DNA of 64,000 bases from Vreelandella neptunia (GTDB lineage Bacteria > Pseudomonadota > Gammaproteobacteria > Pseudomonadales > Halomonadaceae): positions 186,001 to 250,000 of the forward strand of contig NZ_JAKVTW010000002.1 in the NCBI RefSeq assembly GCF_022489065.1. Direction: 5' to 3'. Each line of letters opens with the position of its first letter. Position 1 is the stretch's first letter. Under the pieces are notes generated by a model that worked only from the letters and a program-made list of their open reading frames with translations, did no database searches and had not been told where the DNA came from. Of this stretch, positions 44,345-53,202 are shown piece by piece. The translations under genes and the position numbers were made by a program.

Positions 44345-45784
44345 ATGACACAATCTTCGATTGATCAGGCGTATTTGGCAAAACGCCAACTGCGTAAAGG
44401 CACCGCTGGGTGGATACTGCTGGCGGGGCTTGGGGTTTCCTACGTAATTTCCGGTGACTTCGCCGGGTGGAACTTTGGCATTGCCGAAGCGGGTTGGGGC
44501 GGCTTTGCGATTGCCGCCTGCTTAATGGCGCTGATGTATCTGGCGCTAGTGCTGTCGCTGGCGGAAATGTCGGCGGCAATTCCTGCAGCGGGCGGTGGCT
44601 ACAGCTTTGCCCGCCAGGCCATGGGGCCTGCCGGTGGTTACTTAACTGGGCTGGCGGTATTGATCGAGTACGCCTTAGCCCCAGCGGCGATTGTGATTTT
44701 TATTGGCGCTGCGGTGGAATCCCTACTGGGCATTAATGGCCCGCTGGTATATCTGATTTTCTACGCTGTGTTTATTGGTATTCACCTAACGGGCGTGGGG
44801 GAAGCCCTCAAAGTCATGATGGTGATTAGCGGCTTGGCAGTGTTCGCTATTTTGGCGACGGCCGTCGCGTTGATTGGCAGTTTTGATGCCGCTAATTTAT
44901 TTGATATTGCACCCACCGATGCGGCAGGCGCGAGCACCTTTATGCCGTTTGGCTGGTACGGCGTTTGGGCAGCGCTGCCGTTTGGCATGTGGCTGTTCCT
45001 GGCGGTGGAAGGTGTGCCGTTGGCCGCCGAAGAAGCCAAAGATCCAGCACGGGATATGCCCAAAGGCATTATCGCGGCGATGCTATTTCTGCTGTTCACC
45101 GCCCTGTTGGTCGTAGTATTGCTGGCCGGTGCAGCGGGGGCTGAAATGATCGGTCAAAGCGGCGTACCATTGGTAGATGCGCTGAATGCGGCGGGCAATC
45201 CAACTCTGGCGACATTAGTAAACGTGCTGGGCTTGGCGGGGCTAATCGCTTCCTTCTTCTCGATTATTTATGGCTACAGTCGGTTGGTGTTCGCGCTTTC
45301 ACGAGCGGGCTATTTGCCTAAGCGTTTATCACTGACCAGCGGACGTAAAGTGCCTTATTTAGCGCTGATTGTGCCGGGCATCTTTGGCTTTCTAGTCTCG
45401 CTCAGCGGTGAGGGCGACCTGATGTTGGGGATGGCCGTGGTCGGCGCCACTATCTCCTATGCGCTGATGGCGCTAAGCCACATTATGCTGCGAGTAAAAC
45501 AACCTGATCTTCCGCGCCCCTATAAAACCCCTGGCGGCGTGGTGACGTCAGGCATTGCGCTAGTGCTGTCACTGGTTGCGCTAACGGGGGTGTACGCCTT
45601 CGATCCCCGCGCGTTCAACTACACCCTCGTGCTGTTTATTGCCGGTGCGGCCTACTTCTTCCTCTACAGTAAAAATAATCTGGTGGCGAAAACGGCAGAA
45701 GAGGAGTTCGCATTAGTGGTCGCCTCACCTGAAGAACTAGACGATAACGACGTAGCCCCGGCAGCGGCAACAACGAAGCTGTAA
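44345..45784 (+). CDS. eat: Ethanolamine permease, APC family
   Basis: A 479-residue amino acid-polyamine-organocation transporter with about 12 membrane segments. The N-terminus (AKRQLRKGTAGWILLAGLGVSYVISGDFAGWNFGIAEAGWGG) and the loop with FLAVEGVPLAAEEAKDPARDMPKGI match ethanolamine permeases. It lies 129 bases after eutC on the same strand and is followed by a terminator. Role: sodium- or proton-coupled ethanolamine uptake. Confidence 0.88.
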   Translation: MTQSSIDQAYLAKRQLRKGTAGWILLAGLGVSYVISGDFAGWNFGIAEAGWGGFAIAACLMALMYLALVLSLAEMSAAIPAAGGGYSFARQAMGPAGGYLTGLAVLIEYALAPAAIVIFIGAAVESLLGINGPLVYLIFYAVFIGIHLTGVGEALKVMMVISGLAVFAILATAVALIGSFDAANLFDIAPTDAAGASTFMPFGWYGVWAALPFGMWLFLAVEGVPLAAEEAKDPARDMPKGIIAAMLFLLFTALLVVVLLAGAAGAEMIGQSGVPLVDALNAAGNPTLATLVNVLGLAGLIASFFSIIYGYSRLVFALSRAGYLPKRLSLTSGRKVPYLALIVPGIFGFLVSLSGEGDLMLGMAVVGATISYALMALSHIMLRVKQPDLPRPYKTPGGVVTSGIALVLSLVALTGVYAFDPRAFNYTLVLFIAGAAYFFLYSKNNLVAKTAEEEFALVVASPEELDDNDVAPAAATTKL

Positions 45785-45826
45785 TTTGCCGTCTTAATCA
45801 CCTAGGCTTAACGAAGTTATATCTAT

Positions 45827-45865
45827 GGAGCCTCTGCGCCTCACGGCACAGAGGCTCCTGTTTTT
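45827..45865 (+). terminator. Terminator after the ethanolamine permease
   Basis: GGAGCCTCTG and CAGAGGCTCC form a 10-bp stem (45827-45836 / 45849-45858) with an inner GCC/GGC pairing, followed by TG and five Ts. Confidence 0.88.
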
Positions 45866-45902
45866 AAGCTAATATTTTTTCAGTTGATAGAAAGGAGTAA
45901 GC

Positions 45903-46397
45903 ATGGCGCTGACTTTTGATAACCCTAACGAACAGCAGCGCTGGTACGCCGTTGATGATGGTGTCATGGGCGGTGTTTCCCAGAGCACATTTAGCGTCGC
46001 CGACAGTGAAGGCCGCTTTCATGGCGAAGTGTCGCTGGAGAACGGCGGGGGCTTTGCCTCCGTTCGCCGCGAGCCCAACGGTTTTGAACCAACGCTGGCG
46101 GATGCCCTGGGCATCGCGCTGACCGTGCGGGGTGACGGACGTACCTATCAACTGCGGCTGAAAAGCACCTCCCTGGGCAATGCTTCAGCGTACCGAGTCA
46201 AATTTACCCCCGCGCAGGATGAGTGGGAGACGCTGCATTTCCCTTGGCCCGCCTTTGAAGCGGTGCGTCGTGGCACTCTACTGAGCGATGCCCCCGCAGT
46301 AACGCCAAGTGAGATTCACCAGATCGGTTTTTTAATCGCTGACCGAACCGCAGGGCCGTTCTGTTTGCAGATCAAACGAATTGAACCCATGGGATAA
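45903..46397 (+). CDS. CIA30 family protein
   Basis: A 164-residue protein of the complex-I-intermediate-associated protein 30 (CIA30) fold, a galactose-binding-like beta sandwich. Signature: WYAVDDGVMGGVSQSTFSV near 14, ENGGGFASVRREP near 48, a middle block GDGRTYQLRLKS and the C-terminal IGFLIADRTAGPFCLQIKRI. Bacterial members have no settled function. It is soluble, with no signal peptide. GGAG precedes the ATG. Confidence 0.85.
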   Translation: MALTFDNPNEQQRWYAVDDGVMGGVSQSTFSVADSEGRFHGEVSLENGGGFASVRREPNGFEPTLADALGIALTVRGDGRTYQLRLKSTSLGNASAYRVKFTPAQDEWETLHFPWPAFEAVRRGTLLSDAPAVTPSEIHQIGFLIADRTAGPFCLQIKRIEPMG

Positions 46398-46478
46398 TTA
46401 GCGGGGGCGCCACCAAGGTCGTCTCGCATGTAGTTTCCCGTTAGGTAACGCTGGTGAAAACCATCAGGAGTTCGGCCC

Positions 46479-48239
46479 GTGAAACACTCACCTGCTTATC
46501 GTTTAGCGACCACGATTCTGCACGGCTTCGATGAGTACCGCGCGCGCTTTAAAGAGATCACCTTTGACGCGAACCGTCGCTTTCGAGATGCCGCATGGCG
46601 AGAAGCCCAGCAGGCCTCGGCGGAGCGGATAAATCTCTATAAGGAAAAAATCGACGTTACCCTGAGTCGCTTAAAGCGCACTTTTGATCCTGAGGTTGTG
46701 TCTCACTGTGAATGCTGGCGTGAAGCGCGTAACCACTATGCTGAGTTAATTAGCCACCGGCTTGATTACGAGTTAGCAGAAACGTTCTTTAACTCGCTGT
46801 TCTGCGCCATTTTTCACCACCGCCATATCCGCAACGACTGGATGTTTGTGTATAGCTCTCGGGAGGATGCCGCCCACCGTTCGGGGATTGAGCTGTGCCG
46901 CAGGCACAAGGTCAATGGCGATTGGCAGGCCGCGCTCAAGTGGGCGCTGATGGATGCGCCGTTGGAGAATCGCTTTGCGGAGATAGGTCAGGACACTCAC
47001 CTCGGCGCCAGCTTCCTACAGCAGCAATTACCCGCGGCGATGTTGGATGCCGGTGACACTGAAATCGAGCTACTCAATAGCGTCTTCTATCGCAATAAAG
47101 GCGCCTACTTGGTCGGGCGAATCCTGGGCGGTGGTGAGCAGGTACCGTTAGTGCTGCCGGTGCTCCACGGTGAAGGTTTTGGTGAACAGTCAGGAGGCGA
47201 TCCCAGCCTGCACCTGGATACGGTGCTGATTGAAACGGATGAAGTCTCGATTATTTTTTCGTTTACCCGCGCCTATTTTCAGGTCGATGTGGCGGTCCCC
47301 AGGGAGTTTGTTGATTACCTGCAACAGTTAATGCCACATAAGCCGGAAGGCGAGCTCTACGCTGCCATCGGCTTCTTCAAGCATGGTAAAACCGAGTTTT
47401 TCCGGGCCTTGAACCGTCAGGTGGCCAAGCGCGAAGATCAGTTTATTATCGCCCCAGGCGTGCGCGGCATGGTGATGGCGGTGTTTGTCCTGCCCAGTTT
47501 TCGCACCGTGTTTAAGATCATTAAAGATAAGTTCGATCCCGCCAAAGACGTTACCCACGCCGTGGTGCGTGAAAAGTATCGGCTGGTTAAGCGTCACGAC
47601 CGGGTAGGGCGCATGGCCGATACTCAAGAGTTTTCAAACTTTATTGTTCGTCAGGATCACTTCGCCCCCGAGTGTTTGGAGCATCTGGTGGAGGTGGCCC
47701 CTTCGACGGTGGTGCTGAGAGACGACAAAGTCATCATTAAGCATTGCTATACCGAGCGCATGATGACACCGCTAAATATCTACCTGGAGCAGTGCAGCGA
47801 CCAAGAGAAGGAGATGGTGCTCAAGGATTACGGCAACGCCATCAAGCAGATGGCAGCGGCGAATATTTTCCCTGGCGATATGCTGCTGAAAAACTTTGGC
47901 GTGACGCGCCATGGCCGGGTGATCTTCTACGACTACGATGAGGTTTGCTACCTCACCGAGTGTCGTTTCCGGCATATCCCTAAATCCCACGGCAATGACT
48001 TCCAGGGGGGCGATACGCTATCCATCGGGCCAAACGATATCTTTCCTGAGGAGTTCGGGCCCTTTATGTTTGCCAATAAAGCGCTGCGCGATATGTTCAT
48101 ACACCAGCACCCAGAGCTCTTCGACCCGGATTACTGGCTGGAGCTGCAGCAGGCGATCATCGATGGTCGCGTCATTGACGTTTACCCTTACCGCAATAAA
48201 CAGCGTTTTGCGGGTAGTATTGGCCAATTGGTATATTAG
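46479..48239 (+). CDS. aceK: Isocitrate dehydrogenase kinase/phosphatase AceK
   Basis: A 586-residue bifunctional enzyme that inactivates or reactivates isocitrate dehydrogenase, steering carbon between the TCA cycle and the glyoxylate shunt. Family blocks include NDWMFVYSSRED near 119, the ATP loop in APGVRGMVMAVFVLPSF near 325, VFKIIKDKFDPAKDVTH with the catalytic Lys, and the metal/catalytic DMLLKNFGVTRHGRVIFYDYDEVCYL near 467. No aceB or aceA lies beside it, unlike the enteric operon. Confidence 0.94.
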   Translation: MKHSPAYRLATTILHGFDEYRARFKEITFDANRRFRDAAWREAQQASAERINLYKEKIDVTLSRLKRTFDPEVVSHCECWREARNHYAELISHRLDYELAETFFNSLFCAIFHHRHIRNDWMFVYSSREDAAHRSGIELCRRHKVNGDWQAALKWALMDAPLENRFAEIGQDTHLGASFLQQQLPAAMLDAGDTEIELLNSVFYRNKGAYLVGRILGGGEQVPLVLPVLHGEGFGEQSGGDPSLHLDTVLIETDEVSIIFSFTRAYFQVDVAVPREFVDYLQQLMPHKPEGELYAAIGFFKHGKTEFFRALNRQVAKREDQFIIAPGVRGMVMAVFVLPSFRTVFKIIKDKFDPAKDVTHAVVREKYRLVKRHDRVGRMADTQEFSNFIVRQDHFAPECLEHLVEVAPSTVVLRDDKVIIKHCYTERMMTPLNIYLEQCSDQEKEMVLKDYGNAIKQMAAANIFPGDMLLKNFGVTRHGRVIFYDYDEVCYLTECRFRHIPKSHGNDFQGGDTLSIGPNDIFPEEFGPFMFANKALRDMFIHQHPELFDPDYWLELQQAIIDGRVIDVYPYRNKQRFAGSIGQLVY

Positions 48240-48282
48240 GGTTCTATTTGGCGTGCAATGAAACATCGATAACGAGGTCATC

Positions 48283-48996
48283 ATGGCAGCAAGCCCGCAT
48301 TTGGTGGTATTTACCGGCTCGGGGATTAGCGCCGAGAGCGGGATTAAAACGTTTCGTGCCAGCGACGGCCTTTGGGAGAACCATCCGGTTGAGGATGTGG
48401 CGACCCCCCAGGCGTGGCAGCGCAATCCGCAGCAGGTGTTGGATTTCTATAATCAGCGCCGCGAGCAGATCCGTCGTGCCAAGCCCAACGCCGCCCATAA
48501 AGCGCTGGCTGCTTTGGAACAAGGTGGTTTTAGCGTCAGTATCATTACCCAGAATATCGATGACCTGCACGAGCGAGCAGGCTCCCGACACGTGCTGCAT
48601 CTGCACGGTGAGATTTTAAAAGCACGCTCTTCCATTGATGAGCGTATGCGCTACCCGCTGCACAAAGGGGGGATTGAGTTGGGTCATGTCTGCGATAAAG
48701 GCAGCCAGCTGCGTCCCGATGTGGTCTGGTTTGGCGAGTCGGTGCCGCTGTTTGCCGAGGCCTGTGAACTCGTCAGTCAGGCTGACTTTCTGCTGGTCGT
48801 CGGCACATCGCTGGCAGTCATGCCCGCCGCTTCGCTTCTTTCGTACATTGACTACGATACCCCCTGCGCCCTGGTCGACCCAGAGGCGGATAGCCTCAGC
48901 CCGCCGGGAGTGCTGGCGATTAACACCACCGCTGGAGAAGGCGTTCCAGCGTTGGTCAATCGCTGGAAGCAGCAGGGTAATTTGCTGTTGTCTTAA
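48283..48996 (+). CDS. Sir2-family NAD-dependent deacylase lacking the zinc cysteines
   Basis: A 237-residue sirtuin. NAD motifs are VVFTGSGISAESGIKTFR near 8-25 and ITQNIDDLHERAG near 88. The catalytic His is in LHLHGEI near 107, and VVGTSLAVMPAA lies near 174. The small domain, which normally holds two CxxC zinc pairs, has only one Cys (HVCDKG) between HGEI and PDVVWFGE, so structural zinc is absent, as in some other bacterial sirtuins. Its last ~27 codons recur as a broken copy at 49620-49709. Confidence 0.88.
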   Translation: MAASPHLVVFTGSGISAESGIKTFRASDGLWENHPVEDVATPQAWQRNPQQVLDFYNQRREQIRRAKPNAAHKALAALEQGGFSVSIITQNIDDLHERAGSRHVLHLHGEILKARSSIDERMRYPLHKGGIELGHVCDKGSQLRPDVVWFGESVPLFAEACELVSQADFLLVVGTSLAVMPAASLLSYIDYDTPCALVDPEADSLSPPGVLAINTTAGEGVPALVNRWKQQGNLLLS

Positions 48997-49086
48997 AAAT
49001 TCGAGCCTGGATCGGCACAGCCTTCTGCGGTGGCGCTTCAATCACGGTGGCGCCGCCGAGCATGTAAACATAAAGGGAAAAAACAA

Positions 49087-49593
49087 GTGAAGAGCGCAAT
49101 CTGTAGCATTGTTATCGTGATGGCTTGGGTGGGCGGTGTTGCCGCTCAGGATGTGAGTTATTCGGACGAGGCAACGCAGTCCTGCCTTGCTGACGCATCG
49201 GATGACGCGCGGCTGGCCTGCGTCGGTGAATCCGCGAATGCCTGCATGGCCGACACAGAGGGCGGTTCCACGACGGTCGTTATGGGTGGTTGTCTAGATC
49301 GGGAACGGCAGTTTTGGGACGATCGGTTAAACACCGCTTACAGCGACCTGATGGCGATGTACACCTCAGCTGACGCTGAGGCAGAGGCTGAGAGTTGGAA
49401 CTCACCGGCACAGGCGCCGGCGCTGAAGGCAATGCAACGGGCCTGGATCGGCTACCGCGATGCCCGCTGCGATTTCGAGCGGGCGAAATGGGGTGGCGGC
49501 ACCGGCGGGAGCCCTGCAACCGCGCAATGTCTGATGCGGGTCACGGCAGAGCAGACACTGGTGCTGATCGACGGTCGGGACGGATTGCAGTGA
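49087..49593 (+). CDS. LprI-family (DUF1311) secreted protein
   Basis: A 168-residue protein from the GTG at 49087, with a signal peptide (KSAICSIVIVMAWVGGVAAQ). A DUF1311/LprI domain follows, with Cys-rich spacing (CLADASDDARLACVGESANAC, then MGGCLDRERQFWDDRLNTAYSDLM) and WIGYRDARCDFERAKW near 125. LprI in mycobacteria inhibits lysozyme, and other members are uncharacterised. It sits between the intact sirtuin and a duplicate of the sirtuin's 3' end, so it appears to have been inserted here. Confidence 0.82.
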   Translation: MKSAICSIVIVMAWVGGVAAQDVSYSDEATQSCLADASDDARLACVGESANACMADTEGGSTTVVMGGCLDRERQFWDDRLNTAYSDLMAMYTSADAEAEAESWNSPAQAPALKAMQRAWIGYRDARCDFERAKWGGGTGGSPATAQCLMRVTAEQTLVLIDGRDGLQ

Positions 49594-49619
49594 CACCCGC
49601 CGCGAACGAGGCCCGCCGT

Positions 49620-49709
49620 GTGTGCTGGCAATCAATACCACTGGCGGATGAAGACGTTCCAGTGCTAGTGAATCGTTGGAAGCAGCAGGGTAATTTGCTG
49701 CTTTCCTGA
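49620..49709 (+). pseudogene. Duplicated 3' end of the sirtuin gene
   Basis: About 88 bases closely match the end of the upstream sirtuin gene (48911-48996). Both read LAINTT, then after a one-base shift VP-LVNRWKQQGNLLLS and a stop. The frameshift and lack of the rest of the gene make it a remnant. It ends four bases from the bioA stop, probably the original junction. Confidence 0.75.
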
Positions 49710-49713
49710 GCCA

Positions 49714-51000
49714 TTACGACTCAAGAAACCATGCTTTCATCACGCTGGTAATCTGAGTGATTTCCGCTTCCGAGGTGATGTAGGCGGGCATGGTATAGAG
49801 CCAGCGGCCAATGGGGCGCAGCCACACGCTGCGCTCGCGGGCGAAGTCTCCTACGCCTTTTAGCGCTTCAGTGGAGTGCGCTTCAATCACGGCGGTGGCG
49901 CCAAGGACTCGAACGTCAGCCACGGGCGGATGTGCATTCAGCGCCTGATCTTCAAGTAGCTCATGCTGTAACTGCTGGCTGAGCTTGGCAATTTTGCCCA
50001 GGTAATTCTCTTCCTCGAAGACGCGCAGGCTTTCCAGCGCCACGCGGCAGGCCAGCGGGTTGCCCATAAAGGTAGGCCCGTGCATAAAGGCGTGCTGGGG
50101 GCTGTCGCCGATAAAGGCGTCGTGGACGCGATCCGTGGCGAGCGTAGCCGCGTGACCCAAATAGCCGCCGGTCAAGCCTTTGGAGAGCACCATAATATCC
50201 GGCGTGACGCCTGCGTGGTCAGCGGCAAACAGCTTACCGGTGCGGCCAAAGCCGGTAGCGACTTCATCGAAAATCAGTAGAACCCCAAACTCATCGCACA
50301 ATGCTCTGGCGCCAGTAACATAGTCCGGCGAGGTCATATTGAGCCCGCCGGCGGCTTGTAAAAGCGGCTCCATCAGCAGCGCAGCGATCTCATCATGGTG
50401 GCGTTCAAGTACGCTACGTAGAGCGCTAAGGTCGTGCTCAACCTGTTCCGCGCTAGCATCAAAAGGAGCCGTAGGTGCCGGGGCGAAGTGATGCTGGGGC
50501 AGCAGGCTGGCGAACAGGCTGTGCATGCCTTCTTCCGGGTCGCATACCGCCATGCAGCCGGTGGTATCACCGTGGTAGGCCTTCATCAACGAGAGCATCT
50601 TTCGCTTGCCGGGGTGGCCGGTAAGTACCTGGTACTGAAGCGCCATTTTCATCGCCACTTCCATACCCACCGAGCCGCTGTCCGAATAGAACACATGATC
50701 CAGCCCGTTCGGGGTAATGCGCACCAGCTCACGAGCTAATTGATCGGCGGGCTCATGCGTCAAGCCGCCAAGCATCACATGGCACAGCTCGCCAGCCTGT
50801 TCGCGAATGGCCGCCACCAGGCGCGGGTGGCCATAGCCGTGGATCATGCACCACCAGGAGCAGGTGGCATCCAGCAGGCGCTCGCCGCTCTCAAGCACAA
50901 AGTGAGCGCCGTCACCGCCAACCACTTTGGGCGCGGGCGTCTGGGTTTTTAAGTGGGCATAGGGGTGCCAAACATGTCGGTGCCAAACCGGCGTAGTCAT
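49714..51000 (-). CDS. bioA: Adenosylmethionine-8-amino-7-oxononanoate aminotransferase BioA
   Basis: A 428-residue class III PLP aminotransferase that converts KAPA to DAPA using SAM as amino donor. The N-terminus VWHRHVWHPYAHLKTQ is diagnostic. Further blocks are LLDATCSWWCMIHGYGHP, FYSDSGSVGMEVAMKMALQY, KAYHGDTTGCMAV, LLIFDEVATGFGRTGKLFA and the PLP lysine in MVLSKGLTGGYLG. It overlaps bioD by ATGA and is last in the biotin operon. Confidence 0.95.
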   Translation of the reverse strand: MTTPVWHRHVWHPYAHLKTQTPAPKVVGGDGAHFVLESGERLLDATCSWWCMIHGYGHPRLVAAIREQAGELCHVMLGGLTHEPADQLARELVRITPNGLDHVFYSDSGSVGMEVAMKMALQYQVLTGHPGKRKMLSLMKAYHGDTTGCMAVCDPEEGMHSLFASLLPQHHFAPAPTAPFDASAEQVEHDLSALRSVLERHHDEIAALLMEPLLQAAGGLNMTSPDYVTGARALCDEFGVLLIFDEVATGFGRTGKLFAADHAGVTPDIMVLSKGLTGGYLGHAATLATDRVHDAFIGDSPQHAFMHGPTFMGNPLACRVALESLRVFEEENYLGKIAKLSQQLQHELLEDQALNAHPPVADVRVLGATAVIEAHSTEALKGVGDFARERSVWLRPIGRWLYTMPAYITSEAEITQITSVMKAWFLES

Positions 51001-51686
51001 AACGGCTCCAGGGAGAGATAGGGGGCGGCATTCGCGGCGTCGGGGGCATCAAGATGGGGGATAATGCCTAAACAGGGGGCCGCGAGTTTGGCGTTTAGAT
51101 GGGCAATATTGGCCTCAAAACGATCAGCGTCGGCGGCAAAGGCGGGATCTACCACGCTGCCCGCCCATCCTGCTAATACCAAGCCATCGGCGCGAATGGC
51201 TTCTGCTGTTAAGCGAGCATGATTCAAGCAGCCCAGCTTTAGGCCAACCACCAGAATCATCGGCAGCTCAAGCGCTATCGCCAGGTCGGCGAAATCTTCC
51301 TGCGCGTTTAACGGCACCCGCCAGCCACCGGCGCCTTCAATCAGGGTGATATCTCTGGGTGTTTGGCTAAGCGTTTCGCGCAATAAGCTAACCATAGCGC
51401 TAACCTCAAGCGGCTGGCCCGCTTCTAGCGCGGCAAGATGGGGCGCAATGGCGGGGGGAAAGGCGATGGGATTCACCGTGGCGTAGTCGACCGGCGGCAC
51501 GCTTTGATGCTGAAGGGCGAGGGCATCGCTATTTTGCAGGCCTTCAGGCGTCGCTTGGCTGCCCGAGGCGATAGGTTTTAAGCCCAGCGTGCTCAACTGC
51601 TGTTGGCGGGCGGCATATAGCAAACCACTGGTCACCAGGGTTTTACCCGCATCGGTATCGGTGCCAGTCACAAACCAAACGTTCAT
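50997..51686 (-). CDS. bioD: Dethiobiotin synthetase BioD
   Basis: A 229-residue ATP-dependent carboxylase. P-loop VTGTDTDAGKTLV lies at ~5-17, KPIASGSQ near 37, and the IEGAGGWRVPL block near 115. It closes the ureido ring of dethiobiotin from DAPA and CO2. Start overlaps the bioC stop (ATGA). Confidence 0.95.
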   Translation of the reverse strand: MNVWFVTGTDTDAGKTLVTSGLLYAARQQQLSTLGLKPIASGSQATPEGLQNSDALALQHQSVPPVDYATVNPIAFPPAIAPHLAALEAGQPLEVSAMVSLLRETLSQTPRDITLIEGAGGWRVPLNAQEDFADLAIALELPMILVVGLKLGCLNHARLTAEAIRADGLVLAGWAGSVVDPAFAADADRFEANIAHLNAKLAAPCLGIIPHLDAPDAANAAPYLSLEPL

Positions 51687-52465
51687 AGCGATTTTTCCAA
51701 TTGCAGCGTTAAACAGTGGTAGCTCACGGGTAGGCCTTCCGGCTGGCGGAGTTGTTCAAAGCGCGATTGTGCGGCGACGATGTCATTTCGGCTAAGGCTG
51801 GCCTGTGGCCGGGCAATCTGGGCGCCAACACCTTTGATAGACGCCATCACCGCCTTCAAGTCAGGGTAATAGAAGCGTTCAACGGTGGCCGCCTGGCGGG
51901 CAATGGTTAAGCCGCTTTTACCGATGGCCCTCTCGACGCTGGCGCGATCAGGCGTTTGCAGCAGCGCCTCGGGGCGCTGCCAGGCATAGGCAATCTCCTC
52001 CAGAGTGCCGGGCAGCAGTGTGGTGATATGCGCCTGCCCACCGAGCGTGAGCACCCGATAAAGCTGATGCATCACTGCGCCAAGATCACGGCACCACTGC
52101 ACCGCCAAGTTGGAAAACACCAGATCAAAGTCATGGGCACCAAACGGCATCGCTGCCGCGTCGCCCTGCTGCCAGTGGATACTTTCACCATAGCGCTGGC
52201 GGGCCTGTGCCAGCATGCCGGGAGCTAAATCTACCCCGGACACCTGAGTGCGGGGGTAACGTTCAGCCAACCGCTGAGTCCAGTAACCGGTGCCGCAACC
52301 TAGATCGAGTACTTTATAAGCGCTGTTGGGTAGCGAATCCCATAGCCGTTGACCTATTTGGCGCTGTGCGCTGGCGAGCGCATCGTAACTTGGGGCGGCC
52401 CGAGAGAATGCGTGAGCAACCCGCGCCTGCCAGTTAGCCTCGCTGTTCAGCGTTGGAACGTTCAT
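51683..52465 (-). CDS. bioC: Malonyl-ACP O-methyltransferase BioC
   Basis: A 260-residue SAM methyltransferase. RVAHAFSRAAPSYDALASAQRQIG at the N-terminus and VLDLGCGTGYWTQRLAERYP (motif I) near 48 are characteristic of BioC, as is FSNLAVQWCRDL near 112. It caps malonyl-ACP to start pimelate synthesis on the fatty-acid machinery. Overlaps bioH and bioD by four bases each. Confidence 0.93.
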   Translation of the reverse strand: MNVPTLNSEANWQARVAHAFSRAAPSYDALASAQRQIGQRLWDSLPNSAYKVLDLGCGTGYWTQRLAERYPRTQVSGVDLAPGMLAQARQRYGESIHWQQGDAAAMPFGAHDFDLVFSNLAVQWCRDLGAVMHQLYRVLTLGGQAHITTLLPGTLEEIAYAWQRPEALLQTPDRASVERAIGKSGLTIARQAATVERFYYPDLKAVMASIKGVGAQIARPQASLSRNDIVAAQSRFEQLRQPEGLPVSYHCLTLQLEKSL

Positions 52466-53202
52466 AAAACCGCCATATCGGCGTTAGCCATCTGGGTGGA
52501 ATGGTGGTTAATCGCAGCGGCGAGAGCCTGGGGCTGGGAGAGCATAGGACAGTGGCCAACACCGCTTAAGCGTTCGCTGGCGCTGCGCTGGACAGGGCTG
52601 ATTAATGGATCGTGTTCGCCGGTGAGCCGTACCACCGGGCAAGGGGCAGCCGCTAAGCGTGAGCGATTATCAATCGACGCCAGCCATTGCAGGCCGGTAG
52701 CCAAGGTGATGCTGTCGGCGGGCGGGGTTTCGCCCAATAAATCACGCAATTGCCGGTAAGCCTGCCGGGGACTGGGCTCCCCTTGCGCCTGCCAGCGCAA
52801 AAAATGTTGCCAGGTTGCGGTGGGGTCGCGCTGAAAGGCGCGCTGAAAAGCCTTTAGCTCGGCGGTGGTAACGCCATCATCGGCGCAGAAAGTGGCGCCA
52901 GCGCCTAATAATATAAGCCCCTTCGGGGCCGGGAGGTAGTCGAGTAGGGCGGTCGCCAGTAGGCCGCCCAGGGACCAGCCTACCCACACTGTATCGTGGG
53001 ATAATGACGTGGCCATCGACTCCGCTAACTGCGCCATGGTCGCATTAGCGGGTAGCGCGGGGGTACCGCCATCACCTTCACTATAACCCGGCCAATCGAT
53101 AGGCTGAACTTCAGTCTCACGCGGCCAGTAGGCTTCAAGTGACTGCCAAATGCGACGGTCAATGCCCCAGCCTGAGAGCAGCACTAGGCGTGGGTAAGGC
53201 AT
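52462..53202 (-). CDS. bioH: Pimeloyl-ACP methyl ester esterase BioH
   Basis: A 246-residue alpha/beta hydrolase. [13 protein letters not shown] at the N-terminus, nucleophile Ser in VGWSLGGLLA near 83, Asp in TGEHDPL near 203 and His in GVGHCPML near 225 form the triad. It removes the methyl cap after two elongation rounds. AGGAG precedes the ATG, inside the end of bioF (19-base overlap). Confidence 0.88.
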   Translation of the reverse strand: MPYPRLVLLSGWGIDRRIWQSLEAYWPRETEVQPIDWPGYSEGDGGTPALPANATMAQLAESMATSLSHDTVWVGWSLGGLLATALLDYLPAPKGLILLGAGATFCADDGVTTAELKAFQRAFQRDPTATWQHFLRWQAQGEPSPRQAYRQLRDLLGETPPADSITLATGLQWLASIDNRSRLAAAPCPVVRLTGEHDPLISPVQRSASERLSGVGHCPMLSQPQALAAAINHHSTQMANADMAVL

